From Macrocybe gigantea (taxonomy: Eukaryota > Basidiomycota > Agaricomycetes > Agaricales > Callistosporiaceae), in the NCBI GenBank assembly GCA_011319805.1, contig SJRY01000236.1, positions 186,001 through 250,000 of the forward strand: a stretch of DNA of 64,000 bases. Reading direction: 5' to 3'. Under the pieces are notes generated by a model that searched no databases, had not been told where the DNA came from, and saw only the letters and a list, made by a program, of their open reading frames with translations. Below, piece after piece: positions 24,685 to 38,437 of this stretch. Every line of letters starts with the position of its first letter. Within the stretch, counting starts at the first letter, position 1. Position numbers and translations under genes: made by a program.

Positions 24685-25000
24685 AGTAGAGGGAGTAGAG
24701 ATGAGACAGGATACTAATCAGAGATGATATAGACTTCGGAGGCCCCCTATATAGGTGTTGGATCGCGTCTTCTGTTCTCACGCCGTCATAACCCTTCTGT
24801 CTTGCAAAACCTGGCGTTCGCATTGCGTGCTTTCCCCAGATGTAAACGTTAGAGGATGACAGAATAAAGAGCAGTAGCCGCTGATGATCATGCTGCATCA
24901 ACTAGAACAAAAACTCATCAAAAAAACCTCCACGGACCGCGGCTAGATGGGTCCATGATGAAGGACAAACTTTCTCAAACAATGGTGCGAGAAATCAATC
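24685..25000. other. intergenic between PRX1 and SSU72
   Basis: A 316-bp promoter region of the peroxiredoxin gene and 3' end of SSU72. The sequence CTATATAGG at 24747-24755 (minus-strand CCTATATAG) lies about 65 bp upstream of the peroxiredoxin ATG and could serve as a TATA element. No other feature seen. Confidence 0.35.
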
Positions 25001-26076
25001 CTAGTAAAAACCGACAGCGTGCAGCAAACTATGTGGATGTTTTTCTTCCTGTTCCTGCAGTATCGATCTATGCTCTCATCTAGGTCATTTGCACTTTCAA
25101 TCTAACGAAGAGGTCAATTTCCGATATCACGGAAACAGGGCACTCTGCTTACTGCGGCTGCCAAGTCCAACATGGCTTTCCCAGCAATCAATGCTTCCTC
25201 ATGATTGTCTTTAATCTCCAGATTTATAATGTGGACGGGTTTGTTCAATTCGCCGCCCCGAGACATCAAATCTACGCAGATGATGTCGGACGCGACAAAG
25301 CTTTTTTTTTTTCGCCGAAACTCACCATCACAAACAGCATCAAAGCAGCGTTCTTCACATGTAATGACAACATCAGTCACCGTCTTGCTGTCTTGCCAAC
25401 GTTCAGGAGCCAGTTTTATGCGTCTGTTTCTATCGAGCATTTGGAGGAGTCCGTTCGCTGTGTACCTACGTCTAGATATAAATTGGAGGCGACGGATAAG
25501 ATTTCATAGGTGCTTACAGGCGAGGATCTTTTGCATTCAATTCTTCGTATATTGAATTATACGGGGTTCCAAATGCATAGATATTCGGTTTATCGATGGA
25601 CGGACCGGGTAAGCGCACGGCAGAACCTGTTCCAAAGGAGACCACTCGATACCCCGCCTTACTTGGCGAGGGACGTCCATTAGTCAGCGTGTTCAACCTC
25701 GTCGTGTAGCGGAAGGAAGCTCACGACAAGACGAAGTGACCTTCCATCGAGCGGTTCTGTTCCGTTCAAAAACATGCTCACATGCAGTCAAATTGCTACA
25801 CACCTGATTGCTTGCACAAACGACGCAGAAAAGTGGCCTGGGCTTATACTCTGTCGTGAAGGGCACAGAATCCAGTGTTTCAAAATTGCTCATAGCCTGA
25901 GGTTGCGGAGCCAAGACGGGCCCATTTTCAAATCGTTGGGATGCGGCCGAGGATTGTGTAAAGGAAGATGGGCCTGGGGTCGATCCGAGCGTTGGTGCTG
26001 ATGAATCAGAGGGTGTCCGTTGCAAACGAGCATCGACACGAATTAGACGAGGGTCGCGTGCTCTGCGAGGATCCAT
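25001..26076 (-). CDS. SSU72: SSU72 RNA polymerase II CTD phosphatase with N-terminal extension
   Basis: Phosphatase for Ser5 of the RNA polymerase II tail, part of the cleavage and polyadenylation machinery. The catalytic loop, joined across an intron, is [14 protein letters not shown] (Cys-x5-Arg). Then come [48 protein letters not shown] and [17 protein letters not shown]. The last exon carries [19 protein letters not shown] and TAG at 25001-25003. Reaching it in frame needs two missing bases, at the donor near 25157 and near 25064, so the gene is broken as sequenced. About 85 residues ([19 protein letters not shown]...) precede the usual start of the domain. Confidence 0.9.
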
Positions 26077-26411
26077 GGGATTTCCGCTTTTCTGTACACC
26101 AATCGACGTGAACCAACGTGAGGCTGGTAACATGCACAGGAGGAAGATGTCAGGGAAGTTCGAAAAGGAGAAAACGATGGCCTCAGCAGTATCTAGAACA
26201 TGCAAAGTCTACTTGCTAACCCAGAACGATTAATCAGACCGCGGGTTATTCGAGCTTCCACTCTGAATCATCATAGGCCTGGAAAAAATTGAATGAGAGT
26301 TTACCTGTAGGGTGAGTTTGGTATCTTGGCTTGTGAGCGTGAAGAAGAATTTGAGGTCGCCTGCTTTGTCATCATTTGATCACGCTCGTCAGCTCTCTCA
26401 ACTCCCAAACC

Positions 26412-28008
26412 ATGTCTAAAGCTGCATCGTAATTTTTTTCCTTCCAACCAAACCTATAATGTATATCTGATGATAACGCGTTTACGGCAGATCCATTTAT
26501 CCGTCTGTTTTGTCTGACACCGCCGTCGCCGAGTTCAAACAGGAAATAAGCAACCATCAATATGCTCTGTCCATCATCGACGAGGAGATAGAGACTTTTA
26601 TGCATACCGTTCGCCAGCTTGAATTCAAGAAACGGCAGCATCAGGATCGAATCAAGTATTTCAGAGGGATGGTGACTTTGGCTCATCGACTTCCCCCAGA
26701 AATACTTGCGAACATATTCGATGAATGCGTGCGGGATGGATGGACCAAGACACCACTCGTAGCATCGCACGTCTGTACAGGATGGCGCAAAGCGGCGCAA
26801 ATCCCATCTGTCTGGTCCCATGTATATGTTGATTTCAACGCCAGGAATGCTTTCGAGCGCACGCGTTTCTGGCTTGAGAAAGCTCAAGATAGTTTCCTCG
26901 ATGTTACATTAGAAATCGGAGCCGAAACATCACAGATTGGGCTCATCATAGACCTGCTGCTCACTAGGTCTTCCTTATGGCGAGCCGTGACAATTAACGC
27001 AATGTTGTTATCCCAGGCCAACCACGTTATCGGGCGTTGCAATAGGCCGGCGCCAGCGCTCCGCTCAGTCAACGTGTCGGTGAGGGAAGAATTTGACGGC
27101 GCAGACGCAGACCGCGAATTAAGAGGTTTGGATGCTTTCATCAAGTCAGCGCCGCTGTGCTGTGCCGTCACACTCTGTCGGAACATCTTACCGGCCACTG
27201 GTACCGTGCCCCATTCGATCACCCGCATGACGCTCATCTTGTCATCTTACCTTTTGCAAGTTGAACCGTCCCTGCATGCCACGTTGGGTCTGTTACGGAC
27301 CCTTCCACTGCTGGAAGAATTTCGCCTGGAATTGCCACGTGGTCAGACGTGTGCCTTTACACCTGCACAGGACGACACCCAGGCGCTTACATTAACGGCA
27401 TTGCAGTCTCTGGTGCTGACTGGTTCGAGGGACTTGTTTGGTCTCTTGCAGCACCTTCGCGCTCCAGGGTTGCGACGTCTACACCTGCGCTCCTCGCATC
27501 ATCCAATATTCCCAGACCATCAGTTAGGGTTTGCCCTTCGACGCTTCCTTGGTATGACATCACATTCGCTCGAGGTGCTGGAACTCCACGATGTGGACAT
27601 CCCGGCCCTAGATTTTGCTGCATGTTTTCCCAATTTGTCTGCCCTCAAAGAGCTGCGGCTGCACGAGAGTGAAATTCCGATGAAATTCTAGACTACCTGA
27701 ACGCGACACGAGGATTATGTCCTTCGTTAGAGCTCTTGGACTTCCGTTGGTGTGGACAGCTGACCGGCCGCACGCTAGTCGAACTGGCCGAAAGTCGCCT
27801 GCTTTCAACTTATACCAGGCCCCTCATCTCTGTGACAGTAATCAACTGTTCCTTCGTCGAAGAACGTGACATTTTCAAACTCGCAGATATGCTAACTTGC
27901 CGCGTTGTCGCCGACGTCGACGATTATTGCCGTGAGTGGACCGTCCATTCAAACATGACACCTATTAAATCGGCAGCGTTAAGGACCGTTTGGCTGCTGC
28001 CTAAATGA
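26412..28008 (+). CDS. F-box protein with leucine-rich-like C terminus, frame broken once
   Basis: Probable substrate receptor of an SCF ubiquitin ligase, one of the large mushroom F-box family. A 17-nt first exon (26412-26428) coding MSKAAS is joined to 26491 onward. After a heptad-like coil (IDEEIETFMHTVRQLEFKK) the F-box reads AHRLPPEILANIFDECVRDG and SHVCTGWRKAAQIPSVWSHV. The rest has repeated leucine patterns (LLEEFRLELP, LRRLHLRSS, LEVLELHDV). At 27677-27678 the frame is lost by one base (CC for CCC); the next frame continues DEILDYLNATRG and LELLDFRWCGQLTGRTL to TGA at 28006-28008. A 23-nt intron would also restore it but is implausibly short. Confidence 0.8.
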
Positions 28009-28512
28009 GCGGTATCGGAGGAGATTACAGCAACATCGAGTTTGTCATAGAAGCGTCATCACGCCGCGAACAGCTGAAGGGCAACGTGGAAGGCTCGTTG
28101 TGTGAAATGAAGCTGATCCAAAAACCGCTAGTATCATTTTCGATGGATCTTGTGCGCTGAAATGTGTAAAATGAGAAAGATTCAGATTTCATTGGCTATA
28201 TATAGTAGACTGTACATGCTTGTAAAAGCACAAAACGTGTTGTTCGTCGCTAACTATGGCCGACGATGGGCATTAGTATCAGCGTCAGCCTCAAACAAGG
28301 ACGGTTTATCTCCCACGGGGACAGAGAAGCAGATATCGTCGCCCACAAAGGGCTAATAGCTGCGTGGGGGAGCTGTTCGCGTGGTTTTAAAGAGAAAGCT
28401 CTGTATTTGATGGGGGAAAAAAAAAACGAACCACGGTAGTCACGGGACTCGCGTTATGTAAGCTGTTACAACTGGAATGACACTCACCGCTCCATAGACT
28501 TAGCAACTGGCC
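28009..28512. other. intergenic, no gene seen
   Basis: About 500 bp between the F-box stop and the syntaxin start. Open frames here are short and lack conserved features. A poly-A run near 28421 (aaaaaaaaaa) and AT-rich segments fit a 3' UTR followed by a promoter. Confidence 0.5.
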
Positions 28513-29763
28513 ATGTTGTTTATAGATCGAACAGTGACTTTCGAGAACTCGTACACGGCCTAAAATCACCAGAATCAAGGCGACCGAGGCTCTCCAAACA
28601 GAATGCGGTTCAGCATAACGATATAGCACGACGGTTTTTGGCTGAGGCATACGTGATTGTGAGTGTTCGAGTGTTCGCTGACCTTAACATGTTCCCGACG
28701 CGACACATTTTTCTTTGGCAAGTTAAATCACATTAACACTCTGGCGCGCATGCTGTCGAAAATACGAAGACCATACCTGAGTGCCGACTCGAGGATTGGA
28801 CAACTAGGTCAAAGGTCTAATGGCGGTATCGACCTGAACTCAGGCGACACCTCCTGGGAGGGCATAAGACATTTATCTAACGAGGAACGTGACCAAATAG
28901 ACACGCAAGCTCGTGTGATCCTTGGTCGCTGTGCAGACCGCATCAAGGAGATGGAAATTATTGAAAAGAGTACCGTGTGTCAAGTGTGTGTCAAGGACAA
29001 AGCTGATAATTTTTTCTTTGTCCTCCAGAACGGGCGGACTTGGTTTCGAATAACAGATCCACGTTCTCGCGGTTGATACCCTGTCCTTCGGACAGGACGA
29101 AAACGTTCTAGCATCGGATTTTTTAGCTGCCCATCATTCCAGCGTCACATGGTTCTTGAACAGACGTTTGGCCGAAGCCAGTCAAACTCAAAAAGAAATG
29201 CAGGAGGAGCGCATTAAACGGCAGTTGGAGAGGACTCGAACTCTAGGCTCTATCGCGACTCTGAACGCATCTTCACTGTCGTCACCCGACACCACTCTCT
29301 CCCGTCGCGCTGACACGGAGGTGACTCATGGGTGGTCAGTAGAAGCCGTGGGTAGCGTTTCTGCACCTCCTGCATCAAGGAGGGAAACTCCCGACATCAG
29401 CGACTTTTCTCTAACCTCTGATGACGAAGAAGAGATCGAGCTCTCAGCCTCGCAGATACAGCAATTCGAGCAGGAGAACAACACAATTCTAAACTCTGTT
29501 CAAGACACCTTAGATTCCGTTCAACAAGCTGAATCCAGACTGATGGATATCAGCGCCTTACAGATGGAGCTGGTCACCCATCTCACCAGGCAACAGAACT
29601 CACGGACCAACTCTACGAGGATGCTATTGCAACCACATCAACTATAGAGAAGGGTAACGCGCAGCTAAGGGAGGCGAGAAGGAGGGCCAAAGACAGCCGG
29701 TTGTTCATCCTTGTATTCCTGATTGGAGCTAGTTTCAGTCTTCTTTTCCTACATTATTACTAG
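28513..29763 (+). CDS. UFE1: syntaxin-18 / Ufe1 family ER SNARE, with three frame breaks
   Basis: Q-SNARE for retrograde Golgi-to-ER fusion. It starts MLFIDRTV, then needs one base at 28539-28541 to enter FRELVHGLKSPESRRP and DIARRFLAEAYVI. After an intron it reads LNHINTLARMLSKIRRPYL, the conserved syntaxin-18 N-domain, then EGIRHLSNEERDQIDTQARV. A second break lies near 29087-29091 before LASDFLAAHHSSVTWFLNRR and QTQKEMQEERIKRQ. A third (29592-29593, AA for AAA) precedes ELTDQLYEDA. The SNARE helix contains ENNTILNSVQDTLDSVQQAE. The C-terminal anchor is RLFILVFLIGASFSLLFLHY, ending at TAG 29761-29763. The pattern of missing bases suggests sequence error. Confidence 0.85.
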
Positions 29764-29805
29764 AGCACCATTATTTAGTTGTCTACGTTACAAATGCTAT
29801 CGGAT

Positions 29806-31052
29806 CTAGACGGTATATCCAGGTAAGAGAGGTTCGCTCTCGGTCGGATTCTCAAGGGCTTCAGCTGCCAACTCGTCAACTTCGGGTGGAAAGCCTTCAA
29901 GGTGTCTTATGTGTTTCTGAACTAGAGTGTAGACCAACCTGTCAACGGAACGTCAGAGACCCGAAACAACTAGATTTGACAGCGGAGAAAACGAACCAGC
30001 TGGCGAACATTGCAATTATGACCCCGCCACCGACTAGACAAGAGTTGATGATTTTCGTCTCTAAACTAGATGAGTCAAGGGAAGAAACGTATATCATCGT
30101 ACTGACGGGTATCCATATGGTCACGTTGCTTTCCGTCCGACAGAGCCGCAAGGCGAGAACCGATGAAAGCATGAAGCAGCAGTTTCGGACAGATGAAGAG
30201 CGTCGCTACGAGAAATTGGTACAAAGAAACAGATTCTATGGACTGATTGCAATATCAATGTTAACAATTATTAACAAGCTATGGACGTGCACAACACTCA
30301 CAGCAAAAAGGGAGTTTGAATAAACCCAAGGTGGGAAAGGCGATATTCGAATGAGGATGATCAAGGGCAAGCCTTTCGCTCGCTAGAGACGGTATTCCTC
30401 AGAAGAAAAGTATACACGAAGCAAGCGGGACTTACAACGACTTCTTCCAAAGCTTGCCATTTCGCATTTCGTGCAGACCAATAACGCAGCCTTTCTCGGA
30501 AGAAATAGCGCAGCGTCACAAAAGCCAATGCTGAGCCAACCATAGAAGCTACCGAAGCGATGTAGAATCCCTTCAAGCCGTAAGCGAATCCACACAGTTG
30601 CATTAGCGTAGTGTGCCCAACGAGAGGAGGGAATGATATAATTACTTATGAGATTTCAGACTAAACAAGTGTGAACGGAGTGGCGTTACACGCACTTATG
30701 GCAGATCCAATGATGAGCCACCCAAATCTCATTTTCGCTAGCAAGCGAGCATAGTCATATAGAAATTGAGCAATACGTGCAGGTGTCACGACGATGATGA
30801 ACAGGGCTTGATTAAAATTAGAGGGTTATGAGACGAATGCAGGTGAGGTGACAGGCACTGCGAACCTAGACAAATGTAGAACAAAACGACAAGCCATATG
30901 AAAATCTGACAAGTGAACAGTTCAGTATATGACGAAAGATGAGGACGAAGGCGTACCTTGCCAAGTATATGCAGATTTCTGTACCTCCGCACGGCTTCCC
31001 CGGTATAATGCTTAAATAATTGTAGGGGAGAGGACAAGGACTTCGAAGCCAT
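29806..31052 (-). CDS. TVP38: TVP38/TMEM64 family (VTT domain) Golgi membrane protein
   Basis: Multispanning membrane protein of the SNARE-associated Golgi family. Start MASKSLSSPLQLFKHYTGEA. Exons then give IFIWLVVLFYICLG, TPARIAQFLYDYARLLAK, IISFPPLVGHTTLMQLCGFA and SALAFVTLRYFFRERLRYWS; the conserved FPP and YGLxxG pattern is present. Later exons carry GSRLAALSDGKQRDHMDT, a match to the Tvp38 C-terminal part, and a final membrane helix (IINSCLVGGGVIIAMFASWF). The tail EGFPPEVDELAAEALENPTE ends LLPGYTV at 29806-29808. It is convergent with the syntaxin gene, 42 bp apart, and divergent from the LOA1-like gene, 124 bp apart. Confidence 0.88.
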
Positions 31053-31176
31053 GGCTGAGCCAAGATTGCCGTCGTTTCTGGTTGCAAAGTTCCGACTTCG
31101 ACAACGACGGACAGGATACGCAGGTGATGCTCACGTGACGCTACAAACGAACTTCTAAGCCTCCAAGGCGTAATTC

Positions 31177-32578
31177 ATGGAAAAATTCAGTGCTTACAGG
31201 GTGCGCGTTGCCTCAATCTTCGCAGTCTCAGGCGACGTACTTATAAACTGTAGGACCTAGGAACAGGCATACAGCCTTTTCTGACTCCCCTCCCACCTGC
31301 CGGGTCTACCATTCTGGCAAATGCAATTCTTCCACTGAGGCTAATCATCGGTACAGTGCGGACTGTTCTAGTCCTTGTCCTGCTCGGCGTATGGATCGCA
31401 TTTGTGCCAGGATTTTGCTCAATCCTAGTAAGGCTAGCTGAGTGTTATCTTGCGCCGACGAACTGAATGATTTTAGGCACCCGTCTCCGTCATACGATGT
31501 AGTATCGAGAACCTCTTGACCTCAATAATCTGTCGATCTGTCTTGTTCATTCTTGGATTCTTCTGGATTTCGCCGGAGAAAGTTTCATTGAAGGGAGGGT
31601 AAGGATCTGTTCTGAAGTCCCCAACTCACCGTATAATCTCGCTCAGGAGGCGTACTGCTATTCAAGACCTTGGTCTCCACGCCCCGGGGATGTCATAGTC
31701 GCTAACTGGGCGTCGTGGATAGAAATATTGTGGCTTGCCTACAAGTAACACCTTGCCTTTCTCTGTCATTAAGGGATTTTGACCATTCAAGCAGGTTGAG
31801 CCCCACATTCGTAGTCCCCATACCAGCACTGGACTCACACCCTTTGGTCCCTCGAGTCAATCAAGAACGCTGCAGATACGCAGCACAATCGTAGAATCTC
31901 TTTACCGTCAAAGAAGGATACCAGTCAACGTGTGCCCATCGCCGGATTCCAACAAGTTTCGTTGCTCAGGATGATATCCTTGACTGGCAGCGTCCCTTCT
32001 ATTTCACATAACTCGGACAAGGTCTCCAGCTTGGATGACATTAGAAAGGCAACTAATCGTCCAGTTCTGGTGTTACCAGAGTGCACGACCAGCAACGGCC
32101 GAGGTTTGCTTCGCTTTGCAGATGTCTTTCAACAAAAAATTCCAGTTCAACAATATCGTATCTACGTTATGTGCATACGGTCAGTGAGATTTCTGCTTCA
32201 TATCGTTTGTGTTGCATTGGCTTAGTTCACGTTTCAATGCACATATCTCACAGATATGACCCGCCTTCCGTCCTTTCCCCGACTCTAACGTTGTCGATTC
32301 CATCCACGATACTTAATCCCCTCTCGCACATCTTCTCTGTAGCATCAACACTGACCGTTCCGACAATATCTGTTCGTCTCCTTCCAACTTCGGAATCACC
32401 CAGTTCTCCCTTATTCCTCGTCAGCGAAGTTCTCGGTGCTCAGAACGGAACTGATGCAGTTTCCGAGTGCTGTGCAACATTAATCGCGCGATTGGGAAGA
32501 ATCAAGAGGACAAATATGGGCTGGGAAGATAAAGCAAGTTTCTTTGAATTCTACAGAAGTAAGCGGAAACATGTCTAG
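31177..32578 (+). CDS. LOA1: LOA1/VPS66-like lysophospholipid acyltransferase
   Basis: Membrane acyltransferase of the PlsC superfamily, probably acting on lysophosphatidic acid in ER or lipid droplets. Exon 1 is MEKFSAYR, joined to DLGTGIQPFLTPLPPAGS, the start typical of fungal Loa1/Vps66. The membrane helix is TVRTVLVLVLLGVWIAFVPG. Then VIVANWASWIEILWLAY stands where the acyltransferase block I would lie (no HxxxxD is obvious, as in yeast Loa1). The fingerprint RPVLVLPECTTSNGRGLLRF follows, and a tail ending EFYRSKRKHV. Around 31850-31900 two exon frames do not join cleanly: either an unseen intron or an indel. Confidence 0.85.
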
Positions 32579-32788
32579 ATGCCGGGCTTAGCAACTTGCC
32601 TAAGATGATTGTGCAATAAATAGTGGAGTCCGTAAACGAAGTCGTACCCAAACCTGATGCTGTGCACTTAATTTGAAACTGTTCTCTTAGTGGCAAAGTC
32701 ATCTCCATTCCCAGCTTTATACATCCACAGGTAAATCTAGTCACATAAGTCGTTATATTGGGAAACAAATCCATGTCGCATACATCTC

Positions 32789-34625
<1,837 letters not shown>

Positions 34626-34767
34626 CTTGGTGGACAAGTCAGTAACTTGGAAGTCCTCTATTCCTGACTCAGGCGAAGGCCGGTTATTCGGGACTGGAAA
34701 CACCAAACAAAATGTACACTGACTCCAAACAAAATCGTAATCTTAATTACATACAACGAAAGTAAAC

Positions 34768-37700
34768 CTACGACAGGGAAGCAGTTCTATTTTGAATGTC
34801 TAGTGTGCCATCTAAAAGTCCAGAGTCCCGCATAAAGGACATCCACTGTTCATCCATTCCCGAATCTCCACCCATCATCATGCCTAAATCGACGATACTG
34901 CCTTCCGGGGAGTCCGTCTGATAGGACATTGTGGCATATTGAGGCGCAGACAAATATGCAAGGTGTTGGGCTTGGGCATCGTAATTGGGCACATCAGGAA
35001 ATGATTGCGCTGGCTTAGGGGATCCTGAAAAAGCCGAAGGAGTTGTTGCCTTCCAAGCCAAGTCAGTGGGCTGCCGTGGCGAAGTAGCAGTGCCGGAAAA
35101 GCTGGTTGCGCGAATCACGCTTTCGGATTGAGCATACGACTGTGGAAGTGGAGATTGGGACGAGGGACTCGACTGATTGAGATTTTCAAGCGGGAGCATA
35201 GAAAGATACTCCACGAGTGAAGGGTGGACATCCGGGGTCAATTCCGAGTGTTTATCACCTTCAGTCGGGCTATGTCCAGACGGTGTTCCCGATCTTTTGT
35301 GAGTCGCCGTCTTGCTCGATAGTATTTTACTGACGAGAACGCGCGTCTGACCGCCAAAAAGCGCGAGCTCATCGTCTCCGTAGTCCGGCCTTCCAATGTA
35401 CAAGATTGCATTTGAAGTGGCATTTCCAGTTCTAAACTGGGAGTATACTTGAAATGCTTTTTCTCTCAATTTATAAAGAATGGCCTAGGTGCTGTCGATC
35501 AGCTCGATGCATTTTTGGCTTCTCCGTCACTCACCAGGCCGCTACGGGCGCGTCGCGAGTGCATAGCGCCTTTCTCAAAGAGGTCACATGATAGGCCTAA
35601 CTCTATGAAGGCGCTCGAAGCCATGCTAGATGAAGGGGACCGAGTAACGATACATCCCACGATGACCTAGTAGGTGGCACAGAAGGTGAGCATCCGACAA
35701 CAGTTAAAACATCTGCGGTGCTTACGGCCGCAGAAAACACTAGCGAACGTAGCTTTAAGAACATGAGGAACATAGAGGTAGGGGAGGCGTACGATGCGTC
35801 CAATTACTCCACCACCTGCAACATAGATCGGGGAATCGGTCGAAATGATTCAAGTTTGATTTAATGACGCCGGATGCACATCGATAGGCCGCGAGGAAGG
35901 AAGGCGCGTACGGGCTCCGCAAGGGATTGACCGGGTGATCAAGCATAGCCTGTGCAAAGAAACTGCGGTGGATGTAAAGAAGAGCTAAGATGGTCTGTAA
36001 GTACTCTGAAATGGTACGCTAGTCATGTCACCAACCGACTGAGCGGTATTGCCCCAATAAACAACCTCGCATATACACAGAAGGGGTGCAATGTTCATCC
36101 TCAGGGCTCAGAAAGACATTCAGGTGCGGAGGTAAAGCCTTCTCGCGAACTTTACGATCGAGTTCTAATATCGTCTGGTACTGAGGGGCCTCCGCGGTGA
36201 GAGTCAATTCCGTAATCGTAGAAAATATTTCTTTTGTGAATTCGTATTTCCATTGATAATCTGCGTAGTTGTCAAATTTCCCCATTCCTGGTGCGTGTAG
36301 AGGTATAGGCTTACAACCAACTAGCACGTTTCCTTTTTCGTCGAGTGTCACCTCCTCGTCCGTCGGAAACTCGCAGTCGATATATGATAACCGAATCGAT
36401 GGTGGTCGGCCGATAGCCAAGCACTGGAATTATGAGCCAAAATAATAACATACAACCGATTATTGACTCACGTAAAATAATTCTGTCGAAAAAAGCTCCC
36501 AGAAGAATGCTCTCCGCCGCTGCACGGTCTTGACATCTAAATTAAATCTTGCACTGTCACGATCTTTGCACGATTAAGTACATTGGAAAATGTCTGGGAC
36601 ATTAGGGACATACGAAGACCGGCCTGAGATGTGTCGTGAACGGGCGTACACAATGATATGTCAGATACTTACGCTTTGAGCCAGCTTAGCTGCCAGAGAG
36701 ACAAGAGACCACTGCGACAAAAATTAGCATCAGAGTTTGGTGTAAATCGATAGTATGCAGATTGCCTACAGCTGTGTCCATCGTATATCTTTTCCCACCC
36801 ATTCCATGGTATGCAGCCATAAGCGCGACTGCCTGCACCGTAGCTATCTCTGGAGAATCGAAGATAGAACGAAATGACATCGCAGCTCGGCCAAGGTGAT
36901 AGTATGCTTCGGATTCGGCACTTTCTGTTCTTAATTAGATTAACAGCAGGTTGAACAAATGACTTAACGCACCTGGCTCAAGAGTGAGGTCAACGAGCGC
37001 ACCGATGGCGAATATAAGAAATAAGACGGCAAGCTTGTGTGGTGAAACACTGGAAAATGACGCAGATTCCGCTGTTTGCCTTTCTTTCAGAACTTTATAC
37101 ACCGGAGACAAAACATCATCGATGATCTCGTCACGTTTGAGTGGCCGAAACGCCCAAGATGCCTGCTCCATGTATGTTTCACAGAGTGACCAGGCACGGG
37201 GTGACTTGGAAGACATTCGAATAATTGGTCGAGCGACCTTTCAGTTCCCTCACCGAAAGGGAAAGTATTTGAAAGACGTGCGATGTCAGCAGAGACAGGA
37301 GGGATGTCCTCGGTTTCTGCGGAATTCGCATCCAATTCGGCTCCCGCCTTTGGGAAGTTGGTCAATTCGTATTTGGACTTTCAGATCGTCACGCACCAGA
37401 AACAATGTCTGAATGTTGAGCGATGAGAAAAGCACAACATCCAAATCTCAACATCGAGGACCTACCTCTGAACCTGCTGAACGTCCGAAATATTTGGCTT
37501 CACCGCGGTCTCCAATAGTCAATGTGCCAAGGGCATCTATTGAGTCCACGGAACTAGCACGCTTCATTTCTTCCTTTTCTGGTTTATGTCCTTTTTCCGG
37601 TCCAAATTTGATGCCCAGGAGGTCTTCCCGTAATAAGGGATGAGGTTCCGTCGAAACACTCGATTGGAATATAGCGAGTGCGTCTTCCAGCTGACGTATA

Positions 37701-38200
37701 CGTTGGCCCATTTCGGCAATCTTTGAATGCAGCTGTGCCGTATCCGCGAGCACGAATCTATCCCAATGGTGAGCATATGTATAAGCTTGACGCAAACGAA
37801 AAGCAAGACCTCGTTCCCTGGCCAGTTGAGAGGCTCCCATTCGGACATATGGACGGGCAACCCCGACGAGCTAAAAATAACAGTTGTTTTCTCATGCAGG
37901 AAAAACCTCGGCGACACAACTCACTACACGAACTACATGGCAGCTTCTTGTCACATTTCAATTTGAGCCTTCAGAAGTAAGTGGAATAAGATTAAGATGG
38001 GCATGATGTATATACAGCAAACGTGCCTTCGACATTCTGCGCACGAAATCTAGAGAAAGGGTCAATTGCTTATATGGCAGAAAGAGAGAACACCAAACCT
38101 CTCCGCGGGCTCGCCGTCTATCGACCTCGTCGTCCGTAGTTGCTTTCCTGGACACTCTGCGTGAATGGGTTGCGTGAACTGCCTGGGATTCGGCAGGCAT
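34768..38200 (-). CDS. Zn2Cys6 transcription factor with Fungal_trans domain
   Basis: Full-length fungal regulator of more than 800 residues. Start MPAESQAVHATHSRR. The zinc cluster is spread over three exons: SCAECRR, then LKLKCDKKLPCSSC, then RRGCPSICPNG, giving six ordered cysteines. A coiled coil follows (AQLHSKIAEMGQRIRQLEDA). The middle-homology domain reads VSPHKLAVLFLIFAIGALVD, FDSPEIATVQAVALMAAYHG, RRRAFFWELFSTELFYCLAI and GRPPSIRLSYIDCEFPTDEE. The C terminus is Ser/Pro/Gln-rich and ends in an acidic methionine-rich patch (DLGMMMGGDSGMDEQW). The intron at 38026-37969 starts GC. Targets are unknown. Confidence 0.92.
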
Positions 38201-38437
38201 GATTTACGATAAGATGACGAAGACGGAAAAAAATAGTTGACATATATTGTTGACTTGTATTAATATTGGAGCCCCCAAAGATACCCAAAAAAGGCCTTCC
38301 GCTCAAACTGAAATACGTAATGCCTGTCTCTCACGTGATAACTCGTCAGAGATAACGTGATATTACTTCCTCGCGTCCTGAACCAGTCGCGCTCGGATTC
38401 GCGTTCATTCACAAACATCTCTCCGCTGCTTCGAGAA

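Noticed and set aside
27669..27691. A 23-nt GT-AG intron that would repair the F-box frame
   Set aside because: Too short for a basidiomycete intron. A missing C in CCC explains the break and matches the pattern elsewhere.
28513..29763. Syntaxin-18 as a pseudogene
   Set aside because: The three breaks are single missing bases with conserved sequence on both sides, and the same error type affects many unrelated genes in the window.
29886..30323. Plus-strand 145-codon frame
   Set aside because: Its complement encodes the conserved C-terminal exons of the TVP38-like gene (GSRLAALSDGKQRDHMDT), so it is antisense.
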